Positions 57,217 through 64,000 of a stretch of 64,000 nt of DNA are shown one piece after another. Below the pieces are notes generated by a model, which worked only from the letters and a program-made list of their open reading frames with translations, searched no databases and was not told the origin of the DNA. The stretch is from Nocardioides deserti (GTDB lineage: Bacteria; Actinomycetota; Actinomycetes; Propionibacteriales; Nocardioidaceae): assembly GCF_014266025.1 (NCBI RefSeq), contig NZ_JACMYC010000017.1:1-64000 (forward strand), read 5' to 3'. Made by a program: the position numbers and the translations under genes. The stretch's first letter is position 1, and each line of letters begins with the position of its first letter.

Positions 57217-58623
57217 CTACATCGCCTGCGACACGCTCGACATGTTGAAGTCCGGGACCCGCAGCGCCGGGGTGGCGGTGCGGCTGAAGTAGTCGTCGCC
57301 CCACTCGCGGCTGAAGCTGGGCACGGTCTCGCCGGCGGCGGTGAAGCGGCGGAGCAGGTCGACGGGGGACTCGTTCCAGCGGAAGTTGTTGACCGCGCCG
57401 GTGATCTCGCCGCCCTCGACGAGGTAGACGCCGTCGCGGGTGAGGCCGGTGAGGAGGAGCGTCTGCGGGTCGACCTCGCGGATGTACCAGAGGCAGGTGA
57501 GCAGCAGGCCGCGCTCGACGCCGGCCACCAGGTCCTCGGCGCTGCCCGACCCGCCGTCGACGTCGAGCACGAGGTTGTCGATCGCCGGGGTCACCGGCAG
57601 GCCGGTCATCGTGGCGGAGTGGCGGGTCTGCAGCAGCGCGGCCAGCTCGCCGTCGCGGACCCAGTCGGTGCGCTCGAGCGGCAGGCCGTTGTCGAAGACC
57701 GAGGACTCGTTGCCCGAGGAGGAGGCGACGACGAACGGCGAGCACTCCAGTCCCGGGTACGACGGGTCGCTGAGCAGGTGGACGTTCTCGCGCGCGATCC
57801 GTTCGCCGACGCGGGTGCCACCGCCCCGGCGGCTGTAGACCGACTGGCCCTCGTGGGCGACCCGCGCGCCGGCGTACCAGTAGGCGTCGATCATCAGGTC
57901 GGCCACCGCGCTCGGCGGCAGGACGGTGTCGTAGCGGCCGGCCGGGAGGTCGACGCGGCGGCTGCCCCAGCCGAGCCGTCGCTCGAGCTCGGCGTCCATC
58001 GCGAGGGCGTCGACGTCGGCGAAGTCGCGGGTGGCGCCGCCGACCCAGGCGCTCGAGGTGAGGTCGGCGGTCTTGCCGGTGCACCCGTAGTGGCCGGTCG
58101 GCTGCACGTGGCGCAGGCGCAGGCCGGTCGTCGAGCCGAGGTAGGTGGTGGTCAGCTCGTGGTTCACGAAGCCGTAGAGCACCCGGCCGGCCGCACCGGC
58201 GCGGCCGAACGCCTCGCCGAGGGCGGGCGCGAACGCGTCGTACACCTCGATGCCGGTGCGGACCGGCTCGTCCGCCCAGTCCGCCGAGGTGCGGTCGCGG
58301 ACCAGCTCGGCGGCGTCCTCCGCGGGGGAGGCGGCGCGGGCAGCGGAGTCGGCCGCCTCGACCAGCGCCGCCATCTGCGCCCGGTCGGTGGCGCTGCCCG
58401 ACACCGAGCCGGTGCACGTCCCGCCGGCACGCCGCACGAACGAGACGACCGTGACGTCGACGCCGCGCATGACGCCGTTGGTGGTCAGCGTGTTGCCAGC
58501 CCAGCGCAGGTTCGCGCTGGTCCGGTCGCGGACGACGACCACGCAGTCGTCGGCGGTGGTCGCGGCGAGCGCGTGCGCGACCAGGTCCTGCGGGGTGGCC
58601 CCCGTGATCGTGGTGCCGGACAT
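57217..58623 (-). CDS. tldE: TldE/PmbA-family protease subunit
   Basis: This predicts a 468-aa protein of the TldD/PmbA family without the HExxxH zinc motif, so it is the non-catalytic partner. VVVVRDRTSANLRWAGNTLT, RAQMAALVEAADSAARAASP, the central YDTVLPPSAVADLMIDAYWY and C-terminal GAVNNFRWNESPVDLLRRF fit the family. TldD-TldE complexes trim unfolded peptides and process some RiPP or CcdA substrates. Its ATG overlaps the TldD stop by one base, so the two are made together. No RiPP precursor is seen nearby. Confidence 0.88.
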   Translation of the reverse strand: MSGTTITGATPQDLVAHALAATTADDCVVVVRDRTSANLRWAGNTLTTNGVMRGVDVTVVSFVRRAGGTCTGSVSGSATDRAQMAALVEAADSAARAASPAEDAAELVRDRTSADWADEPVRTGIEVYDAFAPALGEAFGRAGAAGRVLYGFVNHELTTTYLGSTTGLRLRHVQPTGHYGCTGKTADLTSSAWVGGATRDFADVDALAMDAELERRLGWGSRRVDLPAGRYDTVLPPSAVADLMIDAYWYAGARVAHEGQSVYSRRGGGTRVGERIARENVHLLSDPSYPGLECSPFVVASSSGNESSVFDNGLPLERTDWVRDGELAALLQTRHSATMTGLPVTPAIDNLVLDVDGGSGSAEDLVAGVERGLLLTCLWYIREVDPQTLLLTGLTRDGVYLVEGGEITGAVNNFRWNESPVDLLRRFTAAGETVPSFSREWGDDYFSRTATPALRVPDFNMSSVSQAM

Positions 58624-60164
58624 CAGTGGCGTGCCTCGTCGGTCGTGCTGAGGATGCGGACGCCGCGGAAGAGCGCGGTGGGGCAGCCGTGGCTGACGGC
58701 GGCGACCTGCCCGGGCTGGGCCTTGCCGCAGTTGAACGCGCCGCCGAGCACCCACGTCTGCGGGCCGCCGACGGCCTCCATCGAGCCCCAGAAGTCCGTG
58801 GTCGTGGACTGGTACGCCGCGTCGCGCACCTGGCCGACGACCTCGCCGTCGCGGATCTCGTGGAACCGCTGGCCGGTGAACTGGAAGTTGTAGCGCTGCA
58901 TGTCGATCGACCAGGACTTGTCGCCGACGACGTAGAGGCCTCGCTCGACCCGGCTGATCAGGTCCTTGGTGCTCGGGCCGTCCGGCGCCGGCTGGAGCGA
59001 GACGTTGGCCATCCGCTGGATGGGGATGTGGCCGGGGGAGTCGGCGTACGCGCAGCCGTTCGAGCGGCCCTGCGGGTGGTCGGGCCCGGCGAGCTCCGGC
59101 TTCATCGCGGCCATCGGCCGGTCGAGCTGGTAGCCGACGAGGACGCCGTCGCGCACGATGTCCCACTGCTGGGTGGCGACGCCCTCGTCGTCGTACCCGG
59201 TGGTGGCGAGGCCGTGCTCGACGGTGCGGTCGCCGGTGACGTTCATGACGGGGCTGCCGTACTGCAGCGTCCCGAGCTGGTCGTAGGTGGCGAAGCTCGT
59301 GCCGGCGTAGTTGGCCTCGTAGCCGAGCGCGCGGTCCAGCTCGGTGGCGTGGCCGATGGACTCGTGGATGGTCAGCCACAGGTTGGAGGGGTGGATGACC
59401 AGGTCGTAGGTGCCGGCCTCGACGCTCGGCGCCGCGAGCTTCTCCGCCAGCAGCTCGGGCACCTCGGCGAGCTCGGCGTCCCAGTCCCACAGCGGGCCGG
59501 CGGAGCCGCCGACGAGGTACTCGTAGCCGCGCCCGACCGGCGGCGCGATGCTCGCCATCGAGTCGAAGGTGTCCGCGCTCGTGCCCATCGCCTCGAACGA
59601 CGGCTGCAGGCGGATCCGGCGCTGGGTGGTGCGGGTGCCGGCGAGGTCGGCGTAGTACTTGTGCTCGTCGACCTGCTGCAGGCTGGCGCTCGCGTGGTCG
59701 ACGGCCGCGCCGGCGCGCAGCCGCTCGGTCCAGCCGATGAGCAGCGCGGCCTTCTCCGCGACGGGCACGGTGAACGGGTCGATCTCGTAGGAGGAGACCC
59801 ACGTGACGTCGTCGTACGTCGGCTCCGGCGCCAGCTCGACGGGGGTGGTCGTCATCGCGGCGGCGACCCGCGCGACCTGGACGGCCGTGTCGGCGACGCG
59901 GACCGCTTCCTCGGGCGTGAGCACCACCCCGGACGCGAACCCCCACGCGCCCCGATGCACGACCCGGACCGCGAACCCGAGGTCCTCGGCGTCGCTCGCG
60001 CCCTGGAGCGCGCCGTCGCGGACGCCCAGGTGCTGGTAGCGCACCCGCTCGAAGCGGAACTCCGCATGGCTCGCACCGAGCTCGCGCGCCCGGCTGAGCG
60101 CCACCTCGCCGAGGGAGCGGTGGGGGAGGGCGGTGAAGGTGGGATCGAGACCCGGCTCGCTCAT
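58623..60164 (-). CDS. tldD: TldD-family zinc metalloprotease subunit
   Basis: This predicts a 513-aa protein with the zinc-binding motif HESIGH at residues 267-272. A further downstream Cys/His-rich part includes SNGCAYADSPGHIPIQRMAN and AFNCGKAQPGQVAAVSHGCP. RARELGASHAEFRFERVRYQ begins the N-terminal domain, ASDAEDLGFAVRVVHRGAWG follows. It is the catalytic half of the TldD-TldE pair. A TAGGGT box (minus strand, 60171-60176) is 6 nt before ATG 60164, suggesting leaderless expression. Confidence 0.92.
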   Translation of the reverse strand: MSEPGLDPTFTALPHRSLGEVALSRARELGASHAEFRFERVRYQHLGVRDGALQGASDAEDLGFAVRVVHRGAWGFASGVVLTPEEAVRVADTAVQVARVAAAMTTTPVELAPEPTYDDVTWVSSYEIDPFTVPVAEKAALLIGWTERLRAGAAVDHASASLQQVDEHKYYADLAGTRTTQRRIRLQPSFEAMGTSADTFDSMASIAPPVGRGYEYLVGGSAGPLWDWDAELAEVPELLAEKLAAPSVEAGTYDLVIHPSNLWLTIHESIGHATELDRALGYEANYAGTSFATYDQLGTLQYGSPVMNVTGDRTVEHGLATTGYDDEGVATQQWDIVRDGVLVGYQLDRPMAAMKPELAGPDHPQGRSNGCAYADSPGHIPIQRMANVSLQPAPDGPSTKDLISRVERGLYVVGDKSWSIDMQRYNFQFTGQRFHEIRDGEVVGQVRDAAYQSTTTDFWGSMEAVGGPQTWVLGGAFNCGKAQPGQVAAVSHGCPTALFRGVRILSTTDEARH

Positions 60165-60170
60165 GGCGCG

Positions 60171-60176
60171 ACCCTA
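60171..60176 (-). promoter_or_regulatory. -10 box of tldD (leaderless)
   Basis: On the minus strand this reads TAGGGT, 6 nt before ATG 60164. Confidence 0.5.
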
Positions 60177-60254
60177 GTGCCGAGCACCGACGGCGCCGCC
60201 ACCGCATTTCCGGCGGTCGCCCCCGGCCCGTCCGCGACGGCGTACCGGCGTCGT

Positions 60255-60260
60255 TAGGGT
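60255..60260 (+). promoter_or_regulatory. -10 box TAGGGT of sulfotransferase gene
   Basis: TAGGGT lies 7 nt before ATG 60268. This favours 60268 over the upstream in-frame ATG/GTG options. Confidence 0.5.
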
Positions 60261-60267
60261 GCTGCCC

Positions 60268-60957
60268 ATGAGCTCACCGGCGTGGTTGGGGATCGGCGCG
60301 CAGCGCAGCGGGACGACGTGGTTCACCGACCTGCTGACGCAGCACCCGTCCGTCGGGCTCGGCACGAACGGCAAGAAGGAGCAGCAGCTGCTGCACAAGG
60401 TCGGCGACGGCCGGGCCGAGGCCTCGGCGTACCTCGACCTCTTCCCCGCCGACGGCGTCCACCGCGGCGAGTGGACGCCGCAGTCGCTGCGCCACGCCTC
60501 CGCCCCCGCCACGGCTGCCCGGCTCGTGCCGGACGCGCCGGTCCTGGTGCTGCTGCGCGACCCGGTGGAGCGGTTCCGCTCCGCGATGCGGTTGGCGGCG
60601 ACCCGCGGGAAGTCGTGGCCCTACCCGGTGCCGATCACGGTGCAGACCTGGAGCGGCTTCTACGCCGACCAGCTCGACGCGTGGGCGGCGGCGGTCGGGC
60701 GCGAGCGGATGCACGTCATGGTCTACGAGAACGTCCGTCGCGATCCGCAGGCCGCGGTCGGCGAGGTGTGGCGCCTCATCGGCGTCGACCCCGTTCCGCT
60801 CGCCGAGGTCGAGCGTGCCTCCGGCTCCTCCTCCCAGGCTGAGTGGGACTGGACGCCGGGGCTGAAGGAGTCGCTCCAGGTGATGTACCGACCGCAGGCC
60901 GAGCGGCTCGCGAAGGACTGGGGGCTCGACGTCTCCGGCTGGACCGGCTTGCACTGA
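60268..60957 (+). CDS. PAPS-dependent sulfotransferase
   Basis: This predicts a 229-aa sulfotransferase. The 5'-phosphosulfate loop is GIGAQRSGTTWFTDLL near residue 9, and the 3'-phosphate binding motif is LVLLRDPVERFRSAMRLA near residue 92. It is of the short heparan-sulfotransferase-like group, with substrate unknown. ATG 60268 fits the TAGGGT box. It stands alone, followed by a set of palindromic repeats. Confidence 0.9.
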   Translation: MSSPAWLGIGAQRSGTTWFTDLLTQHPSVGLGTNGKKEQQLLHKVGDGRAEASAYLDLFPADGVHRGEWTPQSLRHASAPATAARLVPDAPVLVLLRDPVERFRSAMRLAATRGKSWPYPVPITVQTWSGFYADQLDAWAAAVGRERMHVMVYENVRRDPQAAVGEVWRLIGVDPVPLAEVERASGSSSQAEWDWTPGLKESLQVMYRPQAERLAKDWGLDVSGWTGLH

Positions 60958-60993
60958 CACGGCTGGGCGCGTCGGCGGGGGGCGGGTGACGGG

Positions 60994-61027
60994 CGTCAGC
61001 TTGATCGGCTGGCCGATGAAGCTGACG
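60994..61027. repeat. 34-bp near-perfect palindrome
   Basis: Positions 60994-61009 pair with 61012-61027 at 15 of 16 positions around TG. It lies 36 nt after the sulfotransferase stop. A related palindrome is at 61057-61088. Confidence 0.8.
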
Positions 61028-61034
61028 GAGGGAC

Positions 61035-61068
61035 GATGAAACTTCAGCGGCCCGCCGACAGTTTCATC
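61035..61068. repeat. 9-bp inverted repeat between the palindromes
   Basis: GATGAAACT (61035-61043) is mirrored by AGTTTCATC (61060-61068), linking the two palindromes and allowing an alternative fold. Confidence 0.6.
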
Positions 61069-61088
61069 GGCTGGCCGACGAACCTGTC
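61057..61088. repeat. 32-bp imperfect palindrome, second copy
   Basis: Positions 61057-61071 pair with 61074-61088 at 13 of 15 positions around TG. Its core TTCATCGGCTGGCCGACGAA matches the first copy's TTGATCGGCTGGCCGATGAA at 18 of 20 positions. Confidence 0.75.
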
Positions 61089-61240
61089 CGCCGCCCGCTG
61101 GGACCGGGCGACCGCGGGCTTGCTGAAGAGGTACGCAGCGCTCAGCCGAGCGGCCGACGGGTCGTTGAGATCGACGCGGCGGGCAACAGGGGAGCCGACG
61201 TGCCCCGGCGGCCGTGCCGCGACGACCTCGGGAGACCCCT

Positions 61241-62110
61241 GTGACCCCTGACCCCCCGACGCTGCGACGCCGGCTCGAGACCGGCCGCCTGCTGCTCGGC
61301 TCGCTCCTGGAGCTGGGGATCAAGGCGTACGGCGCGGGCGCGGCGGTCGCCGTGGCGCTGAGCGATGCCGAGACGGTGGGCGGCAAGGCGCAGGACGCGG
61401 TGGCGGCGATCCCCAGCCTGGAGGAGCGCTACCGCGCGGCGAAGTACGTCGTGGACCACCGCGCGGAGATCCAGGTCGCGCTCGACCACGTCAACGAGGA
61501 GACGCCGCCGCAGGCGGAGCTCGAGGACGCGATCGACCGGAGCGCGGAGACGCTCGGCGGCATCGAGACGACGTACAGCGAGGTGCTGGAGGCCCGCGAT
61601 GCGCTCCCGTGGAACCCTCGCGACGCGTGGGGCCACGTCAGCGATGCGTGGGGCGCGAAGCCGGACCTGGACGCGATCTCCGACCTCGCCGCGGTCGCGG
61701 ACCAGGTCGGTCCCTACATCGACCAGGTGGAGGTGCTCACCCCGGTCTACTACGGCGGGCTGCTCGCCGTCGTCGACAACTTCTCCAGCGACGAGATCGT
61801 CGGCACCCTCCTCGTGATGGCGCTGGCGCTGGGGCTGGCGTTCGTGCTCGGCCGGGCGGTCGGATTCTGTGTGCGTCGCGGCCGCCCGGGCCTCATCGCA
61901 CGGATGCTGCAGCGCTGGGGAGCGAGCACGTTCCGCGGGTGGTACGTCCGCAACCTGCCGCACGCCCTGAGCCCGCCGCTGTACGCCGCGGCGCGCGAGC
62001 GGATCGAGCGTGACATCGTGGCGGACCCCGAGGCCGCGCTGGAACCCGAGCGCTTCCGCGAGCTGGAGCAGTACTTCGCGAGCAGGCCGCGGGCCGACGC
62101 CGGCACCTGA
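61241..62110 (+). CDS. Uncharacterised membrane-associated protein
   Basis: This predicts a 289-aa protein I do not recognise. An N-terminal amphipathic or hydrophobic stretch (LLLGSLLELGIKAYGAGAAV) is followed by a long, charged helical region (AAIPSLEERYRAAKYVVDHR; DAIDRSAETLGGIETTYSEV). One clear transmembrane segment lies at about residues 187-206 (VGTLLVMALALGLAFVLGRA), and a basic C-terminal cytoplasmic-type tail follows. It may be an envelope or stress protein; this is inferred from topology only. GTG 61241 has GGGAG about 7 nt upstream. It has no close neighbours in an operon apart from the 58-aa gene. Confidence 0.6.
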   Translation: MTPDPPTLRRRLETGRLLLGSLLELGIKAYGAGAAVAVALSDAETVGGKAQDAVAAIPSLEERYRAAKYVVDHRAEIQVALDHVNEETPPQAELEDAIDRSAETLGGIETTYSEVLEARDALPWNPRDAWGHVSDAWGAKPDLDAISDLAAVADQVGPYIDQVEVLTPVYYGGLLAVVDNFSSDEIVGTLLVMALALGLAFVLGRAVGFCVRRGRPGLIARMLQRWGASTFRGWYVRNLPHALSPPLYAAARERIERDIVADPEAALEPERFRELEQYFASRPRADAGT

Positions 62111-62215
62111 CCGGGCGACGCCGTCCTCGGTCTCAGCCGCGTCGTCAGGGCCTCGACGCTGTCGGAAGCTCCCGATCCGTGGGAGCATCGGGCACACCGA
62201 CCGAGGAGGCCCCCG

Positions 62216-62392
62216 ATGTGGTTCTGGATCGCCGTCGTGACCTTCTTGGTCGTCGGCTCGCTCGTGTCCTGGTACCGCTCGCGCGGGGCCCACCAGCTCC
62301 GTGGCGACCACCAGTCGCGCGTCGCGCAGCTGGAGGGCAAGGCCGAGAGCTACCGGATGCCGGAGGACGGGCCCGCCAGCACGTTCTGGTGA
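62216..62392 (+). CDS. 58-aa single-span membrane protein
   Basis: This short ORF of 58 codons plus stop begins MWFWIAVVTFLVVGSLVSWY, one transmembrane helix. A charged soluble tail follows (RSRGAHQLRGDHQSRVAQLE, then GKAESYRMPEDGPASTFW). ATG 62216 has a strong GAGGAGG at 62203-62209, 6 nt upstream, which supports real translation. Function is unknown; it is of a type common in actinobacteria. It lies between the membrane protein and the helicase gene. Confidence 0.68.
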   Translation: MWFWIAVVTFLVVGSLVSWYRSRGAHQLRGDHQSRVAQLEGKAESYRMPEDGPASTFW

Positions 62393-62428
62393 CCGGCTGA
62401 ACCGGCCCGGCCCGGCCCGTCCCGTCCC

Positions 62429-64000
62429 TCAGGCGCCGTCCTCGGTCAGGCTCGCGGGCGGAAGCCAGTCGGCGCCGAGCAGCTCGGCGAGGTCAGCCAG
62501 GCCGGTGGTGTCGCTGCCGACGGTGTCGGAGGCGGCGGCGATCCGCTCGACCATCACCTTGCCGACCTGCTCCTCGACCGTGCCCTCGGCGTACGCGATG
62601 TGCCACGGCGAGACCTGGTGGTCGCGGTGGGTGCGGCCGGTGACCTGCCGTCCGGCGATGCCGGAGAAGCGGGCCTGGTGGAAGAGCCCGACGCGGGGCT
62701 CGGTGCTCGCCTGGCGGCCGTCGGCGAGGGTCTCGCCGGCGTGGAGGCTGATCGAGGCGACGGTGGTGAAGACACAGACCGTCGCCTGGCCGGTCTGGAA
62801 CCTCAGCCGCTCGGCCTCGGCGTCGAACCGGTCGCGGCCGTAGATCGTGGCCACCTCGATGCCGGCGTCACGCAGCCGGTCGGCGATGGGGTCGGCAGCG
62901 GTCGCGACGAACTCGACCGAGCACGCCACCTGCCGCTCGGCCTCGACCTGCTGGGCGATCCACGCGACGGTCGAGTCGACCCGGATCAGCCCGGCCTTCT
63001 GCCGGAAGCGCAGCAGCGCGGCCCGTCCCTTCGCCACGTTGCGGCCGCGGCGCGCGATGTCCATCTCGCGGCAGAACTCGCCCCACTCGGCCTCGTACGC
63101 CGTCCGCTCGGCCGGCGTCAGCGCCACCGGCATGCCGGAGATCGGCACCGGCCCCCACGGTGCGGCGCGGTGCAGCATCGCGGGCGGCCGTTCGTCGGCG
63201 AGCCAGCCGCGCACCAGCTTCAGGTCCGCGGCTCGTCGCGCGGGGTCGGTGGTCCAGGTCGCGCCGTACCGGCCGTGCTCCACCGCGACGCCGTGCCGCT
63301 CGAGCGCGGCGGCGAACGTCGCCCCGGGCTGCGTGGCCGAGGTCCACTCCCGCATCGGCTCGCCGAGCACCTGGGCGTAGGCGGGAGCGAGGTACGGCAG
63401 CTCGAGCGGCGTGTGCCCCGGGGTCGCGGTCGTGGCGATGACGAACGGCGCCTGGTCGTGCGGCCGCCCGTGGCCCGAGATCCGCGCCCAGAGCTTCCAC
63501 CGCTTCGTCGTCGTGCGACGCAGGGCGTGGGCCTCGTCGGCGATGATCACGTCCCACTCGTGGTCGGTGACCTTCTCCAGCCGGTCCCACGTGATGACGA
63601 CCCACTCGAGGCCGCCGTCGCCGAGCGCGGTGATCGTGCGGCACCAGTGGCCGATCGTGATCGCGGCCGGGCGGTCGGCCACGACGAGCACCCGTCGCGC
63701 GCCGCGGAGGTCGCCGACCGCCGTCGCGCCGAGGACCGCCGAGATGGTCTTGCCCACGCCGGGCTCGTCGGCCAGCAGGAACAGCCGCCCGCCTGCCGCC
63801 GCCCGCTCCGCGATCGCGTCGGCCGCCTCGAACTGGATCCGCCGCGGCTCGAGCGCCTCGGTCGGCTCGGGCGCGGCGGTGGGGTCGTCGGGGTTCAGGG
63901 TGTTCTCGACGAACCGGCCGAGCGTGTGCGGGCCGGGGGAGTACGCCGCGAGGTGCTCGGGCAGGTCGCGTCCGACGTACAGGTGGGTCTTGACCGCCGG
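62429..64000 (-). CDS. SNF2-like DEAH-box helicase, 5' end beyond window
   Basis: At least 523 codons are visible and the ORF continues past position 64000, so the N terminus is missing. Walker A LLADEPGVGKTISAVLG is encoded at about 63740-63790, motif II is IIADEAHALRR, VIATTATPG is motif III, VCVFTTVASISLHAGE lies in the second RecA-like domain and AGRQVTGRTHRDHQ is motif VI. The layout is of SNF2/RapA-like ATPases that move along nucleic acid; similar compact helicases are found in phages and mobile elements as well as hosts. No integrase or phage genes are seen to the left of it. Confidence 0.8.
   Translation of the reverse strand, partial: PAVKTHLYVGRDLPEHLAAYSPGPHTLGRFVENTLNPDDPTAAPEPTEALEPRRIQFEAADAIAERAAAGGRLFLLADEPGVGKTISAVLGATAVGDLRGARRVLVVADRPAAITIGHWCRTITALGDGGLEWVVITWDRLEKVTDHEWDVIIADEAHALRRTTTKRWKLWARISGHGRPHDQAPFVIATTATPGHTPLELPYLAPAYAQVLGEPMREWTSATQPGATFAAALERHGVAVEHGRYGATWTTDPARRAADLKLVRGWLADERPPAMLHRAAPWGPVPISGMPVALTPAERTAYEAEWGEFCREMDIARRGRNVAKGRAALLRFRQKAGLIRVDSTVAWIAQQVEAERQVACSVEFVATAADPIADRLRDAGIEVATIYGRDRFDAEAERLRFQTGQATVCVFTTVASISLHAGETLADGRQASTEPRVGLFHQARFSGIAGRQVTGRTHRDHQVSPWHIAYAEGTVEEQVGKVMVERIAAASDTVGSDTTGLADLAELLGADWLPPASLTEDGA

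Noticed and set aside
57217..60164. RiPP biosynthesis locus based on TldD/TldE
   Set aside because: I looked for a short precursor gene, cyclodehydratase or transporter around tldDE and found none; a general proteolytic role is more likely.
57217..60207. 996-aa minus-strand ORF that would fuse TldE to an upstream part
   Set aside because: Upstream of 58623 it is only an out-of-frame reading of tldD; the TldE family start at 58623 overlaps the tldD stop.

Overview
The window is very GC-rich, uses GTG freely as a start codon and has TANNNT -10 boxes set 6-8 nt ahead of many starts. Gene order matches two conserved actinobacterial blocks. One resembles the Mycobacterium Rv1694-Rv1713 region (tlyA-nadK-recN-steA-mctB/steB-pyrG-nudix-xerD, then parA-scpA-scpB-rluB-cmk-der). 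The other resembles Rv1822-Rv1832 (CDP-alcohol phosphatidyltransferase, DUF881-sbp-DUF881, gcvH-garA-ftsR-BFN-merR-gcvP). I infer an actinobacterium, probably Propionibacteriales and close to Nocardioides. The family-level guess rests on overall resemblance only.

Layout. 1-0.3 kb: end of an rRNA operon (23S-5S spacer, 5S rRNA, a strong terminator). 0.4-3.2 kb: SSB-like protein, DUF1015, HAD phosphatase, a short conserved protein. 3.2-13.5 kb: housekeeping block from tlyA through xerD. 13.5-19.7 kb: DUF3516 helicase, G6PDH, GH15 enzyme, small GNAT. 19.7-29.4 kb: chromosome segregation (ParA, RHH-like partner, ScpA, ScpB), RluB, an AraC/VOC pair, chorismate mutase-TyrA, Cmk, acyltransferase and Der. 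29.5 kb: tRNA-Pro(GGG). 29.7-41.7 kb: accessory region with secreted carbohydrate-type proteins, small proteins, MscS, an oxidoreductase, an AAA ATPase and a Tat-exported DUF1501/DUF1800 pair. 41.9-44.4 kb: two CNNM/CorC-type transporters behind a short leader ORF. 44.5-54.6 kb: envelope/division-like block merging into the glycine cleavage/GarA block, interrupted by a TasA/camelysin-like gene, with a glycine riboswitch ahead of gcvP. 54.6-64 kb: serine hydrolase, secreted protein, YdeI-like protein, TldE/TldD, sulfotransferase, palindromic repeats, two uncharacterised membrane proteins, and a truncated SNF2-type helicase at the right edge.

The genes support central physiology: nucleotide and NADP synthesis, DNA repair and segregation, rRNA modification and ribosome assembly, aromatic amino acid synthesis, glycine catabolism with FHA-based control of carbon metabolism, and envelope/division functions. 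The most unusual region I see is the leader of the first CNNM gene. It contains a 16-codon ORF whose stop overlaps the CNNM start, and the CNNM Shine-Dalgarno lies in a hairpin inside that ORF. That arrangement suggests translational control by a leader peptide. Other items worth checking are a 22-codon antisense-oriented ORF facing a 47-aa gene across a 17-bp hairpin, GTGCACA repeats ahead of parA, an apparent CTG start for xerD, clustered palindromes near 61 kb, and the TasA-like insertion between gcvH and garA.
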